The position numbers and the translations under genes were made by a program. The notes beneath the pieces are model-generated. The model was not told where the DNA came from, ran no database searches, and saw nothing but the letters and a program-made list of their open reading frames with translations. DNA of 64,000 nt, from assembly GCF_022965805.1 (NCBI RefSeq), contig NC_133101.1, forward strand, positions 2,108,001-2,172,000. The letters run 5' to 3'. The DNA is from Primulina eburnea. Lineage: Eukaryota > Streptophyta > Magnoliopsida > Lamiales > Gesneriaceae. Shown here one piece after another: positions 46,826 through 60,300 of this stretch (position 1 is its first letter; every line of letters begins with the position of its first letter).

Positions 46826-48852
46826 TAAAGCTGAGATTCGTAGAGATCGTGATCAATACGCAGAGTAAAAGACTTGTGTAAATGTGAAACACGAAAGGAT
46901 TAATATGTACACGTATATTAATTAATGTACGTTGAGGCGAATTTGTGGCCCCTTCGTGGATGATAAATCGATATGTTGTGATAGCTGGAAGATGTGATCA
47001 TTTCATATCTTCTATCTCCTGCAAAATGCACAATCTCATTAATTAATTAGCGCATGCATGCTTTGCCGACACATGCATACCTATGACGTCGTACATTAAT
47101 ATGAACCACTGGCTTTGACATCCTTGAGAGTATAATATCTAACGACAAATTATAGTTGCTGTCAATCGATTCATGGTCTGCGCGCTATCATTGCCTGATC
47201 TTGAGCAATACGCAGCATTTGGCAGATTTCAAGAATCTAGAGCACAAGATTGTTTGAATCAATGCAGAAATTTACAAGGTTCTATAGAAACATAACCAAA
47301 AAATTTTTTCTTCATGATATATACAGTAAAAAACCTCTCAGCTTATCAAACTTCGTGGATTTCTTCAAAGGGTCTATTCCTTTCTGAATTTTGAATGATG
47401 ATGATCATATTCTCTTTTTTACTCTGAATTTTCGTGACTTTAAAGGGACTTTTTGTGAGTGTTGAATGAAAAGAAAGATGAATTCTTGGTTGTATCCGTT
47501 GGATTTGATTATGAATCCCGCTAAGGTCGGTTATTCAGTTACTCCTGCCACGGCGTCGTATTGTGCAACTTTGAGGTTAAGTTATTATTAAAGGTGTGTT
47601 ACCTACTAAAAATACTAATGGTATCATAATTAAACTTTGGAAATTTTCTTTAATTGTTATAAAGATTGATATTTTGTGGGATATGTCGAATACGCGAGGG
47701 TCCAAAAATGGTTCTAACACCGGCGGTTTCGATTCAATGGGACTCGAATTTTTTTAAATAATTTATTAATATCATTTAACTACTTAAAACGATTTTCATT
47801 CTGGTTTGATTGTTGTTAAACCGATTTTCAAGGAAGTTTATTCTTTAAAAGTTAGGAAAAAAGTGGATCCCCAACTTATAATGAAATTTACAAAAGTTAA
47901 AGTACATGAACAATAATGTTACAAAATATTATAATTAATTAATAAATTTCTATTACCAATATAAATAATATTAACTGTAATTTACATAAATTAAGTATTT
48001 TAATTATTATTAAGTATTTTTATTAGGTTGTGCACCCTGCCCCATAGATATACCTAAGCACATTAATGAAGAAGACAACGGATAAAAATATAAGTTTTCC
48101 GTTTAGTAACTCTTCAAGTAGCTTTGTTCGGCGCCTTCTCCGATATTAACGCTAAAAGTATTTCAAGAACAATGGCATTCAACTTCCATACATTCCTCGG
48201 GCTCGAATTTGAACTCGATTCAAAACTCAAATCGATAAATAGTTTTAAATTTTTACTCAAGTTTGGGTTTGGTTTTTCAAGTTATTCAGGAAAAATTGTT
48301 AAAAATATTCAACGTTCTTTATTTAAAATATAATTGTATCGTCACAATAAAATAGTAAATATCACAAACACTCGGATAACTATTGAATAAAATAATTTAA
48401 ACCCGAACTTTGCAAAATAAAAAATCTCAAGTTTGTTCGCTCGAATTCCATAATTTAAAAAACGAAATGAATATTTTTCGAGTAAGAAAGAATAGCTAAC
48501 TCCCATGGATTGGTAATTTACGGAGCTTCTCAGTTTCAACTGACCGTAATGCCGAAGACCTCGGTTTGTCTTCTCTTGATTCATTCTTCCGGGACTAAAG
48601 CAACTTCTTGAATCGACATAACAAACAAGTTTATGCGGTAGATCTTTCAAGAACACAATAAACTAAATTATATTCAAAAATAGCTTAAAAAATGTATTCT
48701 CTTTTCGGATTGAAAACTTGCAGAATTCAGAAATGGGTACATACTGTAAATAAAGATTTTTATTCATCGTACTCTTTCTTGTACGCCTTAGTTCCCTACT
48801 ACATGTGTATTTTACTTTGTCATGGAATAGTATGTCACCATCCGAAACAGGA
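46826..48852. other. AT-rich spacer, no gene seen
   Basis: Downstream of the TRIM and of the convergent hydrolase gene. A 'cgaactcgattcaaaactcg' patch at 48195-48240 belongs to the dispersed repeat also seen near 52300-52650. The last few hundred bases are probably the 3' untranslated region of the hydrolase gene. Confidence 0.5.
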
Positions 48853-51800
48853 TCATAATTTCGAAGGTTTCTGCGATTTGTCTACCAAGATCAATCGACA
48901 TTCCTCCAAAAAATAGTCAAGTTGAAGGGTGTAAAGCTCAGGAAAAGTTCGATAATGATCTACATGAGGAGACGAGCCAAAGTTAAAAGAGAACACTTTC
49001 CTCCCACTCCTCCTTTGGCCCTCGATGAATGATTTTACAGATTCAAATGGGATGACTTTGTCTTCAGTACTGTATAGATAAAGCTGCAATGGAGGCTGAT
49101 CGTGTGAAAGGATTGAAACCACCTCTGTCAATTTCCTGTTAAACCAAAATAAAATGATTACTCCAAGGTTTTTCATTGCTTGTAAGTAGATTATAATGAC
49201 AAAAAAAAAGCTATTTCCCCAGATAATCGAGTTGTAGGCTGAGATATAAATTATAAAAAAACGCGTGCTCTCATGGTTTCAGAACTAAAATGAGTTTTTT
49301 CTCCGGGAAATTGCATGCAGATTAAATGAATGCTTACCGATGTACACTAGGCAAGTTAAGAAGAAAGGAGAAAAATTTGACAAATGCAGCTAACAGCAAG
49401 GTTTCCAGTAAAACAGCTTTCCTCTCTTCTATATTTGTTCCTTTTATTCCAATTGTTGGTTCGGTTTCTTCTCCTGTCGAAGGAGAAGTAGAGGAGATAC
49501 TTCTCTTCAGCAAAGCAGTGGAAAATCCTGCTGCCCATACCTGAAACGAATGTGTAGGCGTTTGAGAACATGCTTTTTCTTGGCATAGTGCGCCAAAAGC
49601 TGCTCACAAATTTCATTTCTGTCGGACATCAATATCAATATATCATACAGATTATACGAGAACATGTCAATGCGAACTTCATGTTTGTGACCTCAGCCCG
49701 AAGTTGTAGAAAGTGTGAAACTTTTGCAATACAGAATTGCTGTTCCAGAAAATTAGAGGATACAATAAATGCAAATAATAAATAGAAAGGAGGAAATGGA
49801 AGGGTCATTTCTCACTTTCTTTGGCAGCAACAAAGCAAAGGGCAAACCAGAAAATACTATACTGAAAAGCCTAGCACCTTAAATGGGTGAATATTAACAA
49901 ACCACCAAACATTAAATTTTGATATAAATAGAAAATTGGAGGAAATGGAAGGGCCATTTCTCACTTTCTTTGGCAGCAACAAAGCAAAGGGCAAACCAGA
50001 AAATATTATACTGGAAAGCCTAGCACCTTAAATGGGTGAATACTAATCAAACCACCAAACATTAAATTTTGATATTATTTGCATATCGGACATCATGATC
50101 ATAGTAACACCTATCAGTCTCCTACAAAGAATTTGCCTTTATTTTTGGAGGGAGACAGGTATAATGAAGAAGCACAGAGACTTCACGGGGAAAGGAAGGT
50201 AATAGCTGAAACTTAAATGGAGGTCCGACCGTCCGAGCTTTGCACTAAACTCGACATGATCATAGAAAAGTAAACAAGACTAACCTAGAAAATTGTTTGG
50301 TAAAGCTTTAAAAGTATTTTAACCACAATGTCATTCAAACAGTTTAGTTCACACAGTTTTTGTCCAACAAGCCAATGAAGTTCTTCCAGAAAAAAAGTTG
50401 TACTTGGGGAGTGGGAAAGACGGTGTTGATTCACTGTGAATGAATTTGAGGTGATTTACACACAAAATAAACACATCAGAGGGAGAGGGAGAGGGAGGGG
50501 CCAAAGGTGGAAACTATTGTTTAGCCATCCATGGAGCAACAACAAACTTTAAAATTCACAACACACAGATTATTTTTCCTTTACACCTTGCTACAAGCAA
50601 GAAACACTCAGCAATAAACAAGGGCAAAGTCCAAACCTAGGCGCTTCAACAAAAAAATTCACTTTCAAATAGATCCTCCAAGAATTGGACAAGCAGCAAA
50701 TTTTTTTACCATGTTCGACCTTGTGGAACCAAGGGATCCAAAACTCTACATACAATCAACTAAAAGTCATTCGGGAACACATGGCTCACAGAGCTGCAAT
50801 CAGCTTTAATCAAATAAACCACATTCCAGCAAAAAGTAATTCTAAGAACTCAACACCGAAAACAAACTTAAAGCAACCTTGGGATCAATATTGGGGTCTC
50901 CACCTGAGTCCACAACACATCCTTTAATCTTCTCCGGTATCCCTTTTCTATCTTTCAAATTTTTGAGAATCTCACCATAACTGCCTATCACAAAACATCA
51001 CATCACATCACAACATGTCAATAACAATCCACCACAATACCCCGAATGGTACTGCATAACAAGATTAGACATACTAATCATTCCCTTTACATGCCAACTC
51101 AAGACCATAAAATCCTCGATTATAGTCTCTAGTGACCAGCGAAACATTACAGGAAGCAGAGAGTTAGTTGATATATTTTGGTGCAAAAGCTGCATTCTCA
51201 TAAAAGTTATGCATGAAATTTGAACTTTTTTCATTTAAATGGAGACGCAGGTCGTGGCGCTATTTGTAAATAAAGTAACACGAGCAAGAATCTACTCACG
51301 CAAGCCAACCCGTATTACTAAATGTGTGGAAGATCAAGAATCTCTTTCGCCCATCGTTTATCGACAGCCATGAAACCAGCTCATCGGATAATCTCTCGAT
51401 CCTCTCTTGTATCCTTCTTCCCAAATCAAACCCCAGCCCATCCGTCACCGAAGCCACGAAGGTGATAGCGTGTACACCCCTCGCATTATACAAGCTAACA
51501 TACCTCTTCAAATGCTTGGTCTTCGCCCCCAACCACCCCAACAGAACCACCGCAACCTCATGGTCCTTCTCATCAACAACAGCAACCCCATTGTTCCCCT
51601 CACCCACGCAGACATAATTCCAGTGGAAAACATCCTCCTTAGGTCCCCAATAAACGCTGGCGAATTGCTTGTCAGTGAACTGGTCTGCTTGGAATTTCGA
51701 CGGAGACCTCAGAGGGGAGCGATTAAATGCCAGGGGTCTGAAGATGGAGGGAATCCGTGGGTGGAGTTGCAGTGAAGAAAACTGCGAAGAAGAATAAATG

Positions 51801-51895
51801 GGTTGAGATTTGCGAGTGAAATCTGGATACTTGCGGCGAAGGGGCGAGAATACACGGCCATTTGGGAGATGGCAAATGCGGGCGGAGACCGCCAT
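48853..51895 (-). CDS. DUF829 / TMEM53-like alpha/beta-hydrolase
   Basis: Four exons on the minus strand: 51300-51895, 50878-50980, 49338-49540 and 48853-49135. GT-AG borders and phases join to 394 residues. An in-frame ATG at 51988 would add 31 residues. Family motifs occur in order: VVLLGWLGAKTKHLKRYVSLY, FHTFSNTGW (nucleophile Ser region), GCVVDSGGDP (acid region), VWAAGF, and the C-terminal YLYSTEDKVIPFESV ... FNFGSSPHVDHYRTFPE with the expected His. The family (Pfam DUF829) is an alpha/beta-hydrolase relative whose plant substrates are unknown. The first 90 residues are Ser/Arg/Pro-rich and low in acidic residues, which could be an organelle transit peptide. Intron 2 (49541-50877) carries a 149-bp tandem duplication. 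It is not clearly linked to its neighbours. Confidence 0.88.
49789..50086. repeat. 149-bp tandem duplication in an intron
   Basis: 'aggaaatggaagggtcattt' to 'aaattttgatat' occurs twice, offset 149 bp, with only a few differences. It lies wholly within intron 2 of the DUF829 gene. Confidence 0.9.
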
Positions 51896-51988
51896 TGATG
51901 GGAATCTGCGAGCTTTGTTGAAAATAACGACAAGAAGATTTCGGCACACGAGGGAGCTGATCCAATCGTTAAAACGCAGCGTTTGCAT

Positions 51989-53763
51989 TAATTTTATTAA
52001 ACTTTAACTAATGTTGGCCCTAGTTTATATTTATATATATAAATATAATATGGACGGAGCACACACGATTTAATATTCTATGACTAATTAATAAAAATAG
52101 GGTTAGGGATCGATCCACACAAAAATAGAGTAATATTATATAATATTTGTATTCTAATAAATAAAAATAGGGTTAGGAATCCACTCAAAAGTAAAGTTAT
52201 AAAGATAAATTTAATTTGATGGAGTTAGATTGGGTTGGAAGTTGAAAGAAGTTGGAGTGAATTCGTAAAGAATCGTCTTAGTTTTTTGAGCAGTCTCGAT
52301 AAATATTTGATTTGTAATCAAATTATCAAACTTGAGTCGAACTCGAACACATTCGAATTTTTTTCGAACCAAACTCGAGTCAAAATTTTTTTATTCGCGA
52401 GCCTTTATATTTTATTAAAGTAATATAAATGTATATTGAATGTATATAAATTTCGAGCGTTAGAATATTCATTCCCGAACCTTACTATCCGATTCCGGAC
52501 AGTAGTTCGTGAAGAAGTTCAAAGATTTTGAGACGAAGTTAAACTCGAGCTCGAACTTCCTTTCGAACCAAACTCGACTTAAAAAATTTAAAAAATTCGA
52601 TCTTTAAATCAAGTTCGAACTCAAATATACTTAAATCGAGCCGAATTTGAAACTTCATCGAATTAGTTTCTACTTTTTATAATAAAAAATTAAGAGTTGT
52701 TTATTACAATTGAATTTCTAACTCGATATTTCGTCTCAAATTTAATAATTTAATGACATATAAACTATAAGTTATCAACGTTTATATTCTATATTATTAA
52801 AATAGAGATGTTTAAAATTAAAATATTTGATTATTTCATAATATTTTGTAAGACTGATCAGACATAAGATTAAAATTTTATTATTTAATCAATAGCCGAT
52901 AGTTATTAATTTGTTAATTAGTTTGTAATTTATTAATCAATTTCATTGATAGAAAATTAGGCATAACGGGAATTGAATGAAGTTCTAGCCAAATACTATA
53001 GTTTTTAGAGTATTTTTAAATTGAATAATACAGTGATAATATATATATATATATATATATGTATTTAAAATTAAATTCTAAAATTCACACCTTGAATGAA
53101 TTAAAATTTATTTTGATTATAATGAATTTTTTGACTGAATTTTTTTGTCATAATTTAGGCATAATATTAAATTATAGAATAAAAATATTATGAGAGATCA
53201 ATCGTAATTATTTAATGTGTTGATCTATTGTGAAAATGTGCTATGAAACTATATAATTTAAACGAGTCAATTGATCTATACCTACCATAAAAATCATGAA
53301 TTGGGTCAGGTAGTAAATTTATCTCACAAAATTGACTCATGAGATACTCTGATAAATTCAATTTTGTTAGGTGAAAATTTCTGCCCAATTTATAGCCATG
53401 AAGACTATAATTGTAGCTTATTTAACGAAGTGCCCGAGACTCTAGTAAATTGATTATTGAATATTGATTGAGACTTATTGCATGTTTAATATATTTTCAG
53501 GAAATTTAAGTGTTTTACTTACCGCGTGTTTTTTTTTTAAATTAACATGAATGGTGAGATTTATATATTTTTTTACAACAGATTCATATATTTCAATACA
53601 TCTCAATGGGAACGTTTTTTTCTAGAAAGAAAAAAAAAGGGCATGTTTCAATTTTTCTTGTGATATATAATTCGACAAAAAACGTAATATTGTTTATAGT
53701 TTTTTTCAAAGAATTTACATGATATTATTGTTAAATAAATGGATAAAAGAAAAAAAATGGAGG
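51989..53763. other. AT-rich spacer upstream of the DUF829 gene
   Basis: Includes the likely promoter of that minus-strand gene. 52300-52650 is rich in 'tcgaactcgag' words shared with 48195, 36770 and 56770. A TA run lies at 53038-53061. No gene seen. Confidence 0.5.
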
Positions 53764-53768
53764 ACTTC

Positions 53769-54118
53769 TGTTGAGTGCAATAATTGTCTTGATTTGGTAG
53801 AGCGGTCGAACTGTTGTGCTTGAGCTGCTGTGTGGTTTAAAATATTTGAGTTGCACAATTACTACAAGTTATAGCTTTTGATAAAGCGGCAAGCATTCGG
53901 TTCTACGATTGGTATCAGAGTCAACGTCACGGGTTCGATTCTCATTTATTGCAATGAGTGCAATTATTGAGAAGGAGATTGTTGGGTGCAATAATTGTCA
54001 TTGCTTGTTAGAACGATCGAACCGTGGTGCTGGAGCTTTTGTGCGGTTTAAAATATTTGAGTTGTACCATTATCATTAGCTGTAACTTTTGGTAAAGTGA
54101 CGAGAGCTCGGTCCTATA
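53769..54118 (+). mobile_element. TRIM element, 350 bp
   Basis: Terminal direct repeats of about 140 bp (53769-53908 and 53980-54118) both open TGTTG.GTGCAATAATTGTC. The target duplication ACTTC is at 53764-53768 and 54119-54123. A primer-binding site TTGGTATCAGAG (53909-53920) follows the left repeat, and the purine tract GAGAAGGAGA lies just before the right one. The interior is about 70 bp and non-coding. The 3' ends of the repeats read ACGA and TATA where CA is usual, and the repeats are clearly diverged. A related solo repeat lies at 28141-28266. Confidence 0.85.
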
Positions 54119-54123
54119 ACTTC

Positions 54124-56017
54124 TTCACTTTAGGGAATAGATTTAATGAGAAAAGTTTTTTATGGTGACATGTAATTGTTGGAATTCGATGAAGAAACGA
54201 ATACAAAATACAGGAACTAAATGTGATTGTTCGTTAAAAAAATTATAATATGATCAGAACATAATCAACAAGATTAGACACAATATGCCAAGTATCAAAA
54301 TAAAGCAAAATAAATTGATAATAAGTTAAACAAGTTTCTCTTGAAATGACGATCATCACACTCTAAACATAGTTTATATGTCAGAACCTGTTGTACCAAA
54401 TTATAGCAAACAAAATTCCAACTAGCAAATTTGTTGCAATATGAAATTGAATAATATTCCAACTAGCAACATAAATATAAACAAACAAAATAAATTTGTA
54501 ATGGAATAATGAAACAAACAAACTGAGTTATGTAACAATTATAATTTTCTTAAAATATATTTGTCTCCTCCACGAGGTGCTTGAGGACAATACTTATGTA
54601 CGTCTCTAATAAACTCAAATCGTACAATCACTTTATCACCAAAACTTAAAGGATGCCAAATGAAAAATTAACAATATGAAATACAAAAAAATACTTAAGA
54701 AATCTTGAGTGTATTTGTAAAAAATATATATGTATTGAGAAAATGAAAACGCTATTTATAAGCTCCAAAATACACACCAAAAGTCGTGTCAGATTAAGTA
54801 ACTCAATTAATTTAGTAATTAACTCAAGAATATGAAGAGCTAAAAATATCTAATTAATTAAAGAATAGAAATTCAAAAAACACTATCACATTCATGAGTC
54901 ATAATTTTTATTCAAACTTTAAAGTTAATTCAAATTTTTAACAGTAAATCGAGTTATTAAATATTTAAATATATATCCAACTCCACGAGTTTTTGTAAAA
55001 TTTTATAATTGGTTTTCGAAAAGAGTTACACGACAACAACTATAGATTGAAAGCGATAATTTTCACAAATAATTATCAGATCCATATCTCTAACTTTAAA
55101 AAAATCAAAAAAAATATATTTACCATATCTATAATATATAAATATTGAGCTATAATATAGATAAAATAATGATTTGTTGTAAAATTCTCAAAATACTCTT
55201 ATTTCTTTTTTAGCCTTCTTATTTTTTTCATGAAAAATCAGTATGTAAAGAACTTATTAGAAATAAAAAAACAAAAATTCAATGTTAATGGAACCAAAAC
55301 AAGTTTGTGAGTGAAAACTTCTCAATTTAAAAAACTTTACGGTTAATATTTTTAACGCAAAAAACCTTTCTTTTTCTACCATAATATTATTATATTTTTT
55401 TATTGAAATTAAGTTTAATAAAGAAATAGATTTTTTGTCCTACACAACAATATGTACAAACACACTAATTATAATATTCATATCAAATTACAAATATCAA
55501 ATATTCTTTTTATAAATTGATTAAACAATATTTCAAATATCTAATATTATGTTACACGCAACGCGTACCTCATCCGCTAATATATATAAACCCATCGAGC
55601 CAAATCATTAGTAATTAAAAACCAAACCAATCCTATCCTAGATTTTCGATTTGGTTTGTTAAAACCTTGATTTTTTTCAAATAAATTTTTTAATTATACT
55701 TTAAATTTTCTAAATCAACCATTATAAATAAACAAGTATCAATTCATACACAATCAGAAGCAATTTAACAATATAATATATGAGATTGACATCACAAGTA
55801 TATATATTATATATGTATATAAACTTAAAACATGCGACTAAAAAAGCATGTTACTAAGAATCCTACTAGAAAACAAATGGTTACTGCCATAAGACCCCTT
55901 CGGAAATCAAATACTAAATAGTGTATATATAAGACATATGAATAGTTCATCATTATATTAACACTATAAAAAACTACTCGAAAAGAAAAACCAACAAATT
56001 CTATCATCCCATCGGCC
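54124..56017. other. AT-rich spacer with promoter of the downstream small gene
   Basis: No gene in 54124-55900. About 85 bp before the small membrane-protein gene, TATATATAAG (about 55924-55933) is a plausible TATA box. Around 55550-55580 'acacgcaacgcgt' resembles 'acacgcgatgcgtgtg' at 15656, perhaps fragments of the same repeat. Confidence 0.45.
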
Positions 56018-56443
56018 ATGGTAGCCCGTGCAAAATTTTCGAAGTCGGATGCCATCATATCTTCGCTTGCCATTGCATCCGTGGTCGTCGTCTTGGTCAT
56101 AATCATTGCAATGCCTCGATCAGACGACAATCGAGTAATAAAACGTGAAGCTTATGCACAAGAACCATACAGTTTTCCAAGTGGTGCTGCGGAGAAGTGC
56201 GCGGAGCTGTGGTTTCGTCCTCCACCGGACCACCCTGGAGAGGAAGTCATGGCACTATGTGACGCTTTGTTGCTCAAAATTTTCGACTATATCAAGGGGA
56301 GGAACGATTTAATTTCTCCGTTGATGGAGGCTGCTGTGAAGGAGGAGAGATTCGAGAACAATACTGAAGAAGCAAGAGACGAGATGGATGAAGCAAGAAT
56401 TTTTCAAACTCTTTTGGTCATGACCGATTGGTCTTCCAAATAG
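56018..56443 (+). CDS. Small single-pass membrane protein, function unknown
   Basis: 141-residue frame starting in a good context (gccATGgta) with a TATA-like box about 85 bp upstream. I do not recognise the protein. It has a short basic N terminus (MVARAKFSKSD), one strongly hydrophobic segment (about 13-32: IISSLAIASVVVVLVIIIAM), then a 105-residue soluble part. The soluble part contains two Cys (CAEL, ALCDAL) and a Pro-rich turn (FRPPPDHPGE). A highly charged, helix-prone tail (VKEERFENNTEEARDEMDEAR) follows. The layout fits a signal-anchored membrane protein. Composition is less AT-rich than the surroundings, which favours real coding, but it may be lineage-specific. A TA microsatellite lies just downstream. 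Confidence 0.6.
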   Translation: MVARAKFSKSDAIISSLAIASVVVVLVIIIAMPRSDDNRVIKREAYAQEPYSFPSGAAEKCAELWFRPPPDHPGEEVMALCDALLLKIFDYIKGRNDLISPLMEAAVKEERFENNTEEARDEMDEARIFQTLLVMTDWSSK

Positions 56444-56516
56444 ACTTGATGTGGTATCAAACTCTTTTAGCTTTTCTTATATTCTTATTACACACACACA
56501 CATATGTATGTATTCC

Positions 56517-56518
<2 letters not shown>

Positions 56519-56602
<84 letters not shown>
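56519..56602. repeat. (TA)n microsatellite
   Basis: About 42 uninterrupted TA dinucleotides, about 75 bp after the stop codon of the small membrane-protein gene, preceded by a CA run. Confidence 0.9.
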
Positions 56603-56606
<4 letters not shown>

Positions 56607-57382
56607 TTTTGGTGAGTCGAACATTATTAAGAATAATCATAATTCATATGGCGTCTTATTAAACAATGCTTGATTTATAGATTATGGATCTAGTTATGTG
56701 CGATGCATCTCCTAAAACAAACTACTAATACGTCCATCTCTACTTTTCCGGATCTAAGAGATATATTATCGGTGCGATTGAGTCGAATTGAATTCGAGCA
56801 AAACTATGTTCAAGCTTGAATCAACATGGAACCTGAACTCAACTCGAGTTCCATCAAACCCAAGCGAGAGCCGAACTTTGACCGAACTGCTACCAAGCAA
56901 CCCAACTAGCTTGAACCCCTAGAAGTATTCTATATATATTCAATTGAATTTTAAACATGATTTTAAAGATCCACGTCTTTTTATCAAATGCATAAAATAA
57001 CATACTGGAACATATGAATTGGAATACACCACAGAGGAAAAATTACATCCTCGCGGATACTTCACCCCATTTAAACATGAACAAGCTTGGAGTTGTTAAG
57101 GGGGAAGAGTAAACAAAGAAAATGGCAAAATAACCAAAATCGCTATAAAAACCAATAGGGTTATCGCAGGAAAAAGAATCATACAAGGAACGTACAATAT
57201 AATTAAGTAGTTCAGCTACACTACAACGAGGTTGCAATTTATATGACAGCATCATTCTTACCACATGAGATACAGAATGGCGCCAAAAGAAGTAGAATTT
57301 TCTTTCTGTTCGCGATTCATCTTTTCCACAGAGTAGCTGCTCCGTTTCTGACAAACATGATAACTAACAGAGGCCAAAAGGT
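56603..57382. other. Spacer and 3' untranslated region of the MTV1-like gene
   Basis: 56770-56900 contains the dispersed 'gaactcaactcgag' repeat. From about 57000 to 57382 the composition is like transcribed sequence and probably forms the 3' untranslated region of the minus-strand gene; the 103-codon minus frame here (57043-57354) has no family resemblance. Confidence 0.5.
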
Positions 57383-60300
57383 TCAACTCAAACGCTTTGG
57401 TTCACGGGCTGAAGCTAAATGATCCTGTAATAGCACCATATAGTTTAACATCAGGTTTTCTATGAGGTATGCCTTCTGCCAAATTCATGCACTCAAAAGC
57501 ATCGAACTACTCCTAAGATCACAAAGTCAAGTGCTTAAGGCATCGGGGCGCCAATGAAATGTAAAATTAGTTTTGAGAATAAAATGTTGTAACAATGTGC
57601 CTCTGGTAAAAAGATAGAAAACGAGGAAATAATAGAAACTCACCGTTACAAAATCAAATGCTTTGTTATCCTCTCTCTTTGAGTCACTCATCAGAGAAGT
57701 TGGAGGTTGCTTAGATATCCCTGGGTTAAAAATGTCCGGAAGGGGTGAAGGATGTCCACCTTTAGATCCAACAGCATTAAAACTTGTATTGGAGTGCAGA
57801 TTCCCTTGTTGCTGGAAGTTGGACATTGTTGCAAGGAACTGCTGTTGTGCAATAAGATTCCCCACAGCGTTATAATCCATAGGATGAGAAGCAAGTAATG
57901 GATTGAACATCAAGCCTGGTGAACAATTATAGGCCATAGCACCCAAAGGAAACATGGGATTTGCATTCATCCCAGGGGCTGGAGACGCAAATTCTGCATT
58001 CAAGACATCATTTGAAATTCGATTATCTGGGTAGGTAGTGGAAATTGAACCTCTGTCTTCTGAACCCTTTTCAGAGGTACTTCCATTTTGCTTTGTCAAT
58101 GAATTGTCGGAATGTATAGACAAATTATCCAACAAGTTGTTGACATCTTTTCCATGATTACCATGCTCCTGGTAGCCCTCAGAACTCAAACTGAAAAGGT
58201 CAAATGGGTCTGATTCAGTTTTATGAGATGCAATGTTCACTCCTGTATTTCCAGAGTTATCAAAAGCCATCACAGAAAAGAGATCAGTAACATGGTCCTT
58301 ATCTTGATTGGTGTGAAAAGAAACATCCCCAAAAGGGTCATCATAGAGTTTTGTTCCATTGATGCCCACATCACCACCAAAACTGTCTCCAAGTAAGTCA
58401 CCGACAAGTGGCATGTTAGAAGCTGATACTTGGTTAATTCTTGGTGCACTGGCTGTTTTCTCTGTATCTTCCACACCAATATCAACTTGATCACCAGTGT
58501 CTATCAAGTCCCCCATCACAGATGTCTGAGAAAGCTTCACTGTATTTTCTGAATGATTGATTACACCACCTTGTCCACCATCCAGAAGGCTCAACACCTG
58601 TAGTGATCACATATAAATTCTTTCTTGGACATAAAAATCTAAAAAAAATTAACATAAGGTTCTTTTAAAGAAAAATAGCAAGCTTTCTCTCTTATCATGC
58701 TGATATCATCATTATCATCATAGCACATTTCCTGCTAGTTGTGGGGTTCCAAAGTAAGCGATTTTTCCACGTCATATCTTGAACCAATATCTAAGATATC
58801 ATTCTTAACCACTTTTATCTAAGTATTCAAGCTGATAAAGGAAAGAAATTCATTAAAGAAACACTACGAAGGTATATAAATTTATAATTATCCTTCTTGG
58901 ACATAAACAATCTAAAAAAAATCAACATAGGGTATTCTAAACAAAAATAGGAAAAATATCTCTAATCAAACTGATAAAAGAAAGAAATTCATTAAAGAAA
59001 CACTAAAAAGATATGTAATTATCCCCTGCAAAATGTTTTGTCGCTGGCTTTTGAACAAGTACATAAATACTGGCATCTGCTGGATGGTGCGAACACCTTT
59101 TCTAATCATCTGTCACCTTTATCCTATCATATTTGTGACAGAGAAAGAGATGACTTCCCAATCAACGGCACTGAAAAAGAAAATGACTATAGTCGTTTGT
59201 GATGTTACACACAAATGATTGCATAACACAAAGATGTGGATGCACTATTTTCAAATATCTATATATTTGTTTCGACATATTTTTTTTGTCTGTTTTATAT
59301 CATTCCTCGACTATGTTTAACACACTCATGACTTTCATCAGAATCAATATTTCAAATGAACGTTTAAAGTAAGGAAAAATATATTTGAAATTACTATCCA
59401 TTATTCTCCTTCCCCTTCTATGTACCAACTTCTACGCCCATAAAGGAATTTAGACACAATATATTACCTTATTTGCTTTCTCCCTCAATGATGATTGTGG
59501 AGATTCAGAACATTTCACCACCACATCATGGTTTTCAATAAAATATGACGCTACAACAGAAAAATTCTGGTCATCTCTCTTCCGAAGTACTGCCTCTAGG
59601 ACACAGATGGCTTTCATGCGAACCTGAACAATTGATTTTGTTGAACTACAGTAAGTGAAAAACTTCATCAAAACTTTTAGAATTGCCAGTTATTGAAGGA
59701 AAAGATGCCTCAAACATATCTCGGTAAGCATTCCTACATCTCTGAAGCTCAATAAACTTGAATCATAATGCAGCCCAAAAAAATAATGACATAAGGAACA
59801 CACCTGCCACACTGGTGATTTCAGTTTTGCTTCGATGGCCTGTCCTAGTGCTAAAGGGTTTAACTTCGAAGCCTCCAACAGAAAAACATGAAGTGCATCT
59901 CTAGTAGGCTGTAGACGGACACCACCAGCCGTAACAATGGATTCTAACAATTTCTCCTCGCGAGTCTTCTGACCATAGGTTGCAGCAGAGTGTCCATTAC
60001 TTGTTTCCATCTGGGATGAACTAATCTCTTGACCCCAATTCCCACTACCAGCATTTTTTGAGAATCGAGAACTGTTGTCATTTGTACCACGAGAACTGAT
60101 CCCTTCATATTGATCGGAGTGATCATTTTCTGTGGTAAAAGAACGCCGAAGATTTGGGCTTTTGTAACTCCCCGTGTCAACATATTTCCTCATGGATGGA
60201 GATTGTATAAAACTGCTAAGTCCCTGTTTGATTGTTGCAGTTCCGATGTCAACAACCTCGGTGATGAAGGACTTTCTATCTTCTGATGTCATTTCATAGT

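Noticed and set aside
53909..53945. tRNA-like words (TGGTATCAGAG, GGGTTCGATTC) suggesting a tRNA gene or SINE
   Set aside because: No cloverleaf can be formed; the position between two direct repeats fits a primer-binding site of a TRIM.
57043..57354. 103-codon minus frame downstream of the MTV1-like gene
   Set aside because: It lies in the probable 3' untranslated region and has no recognised domain.
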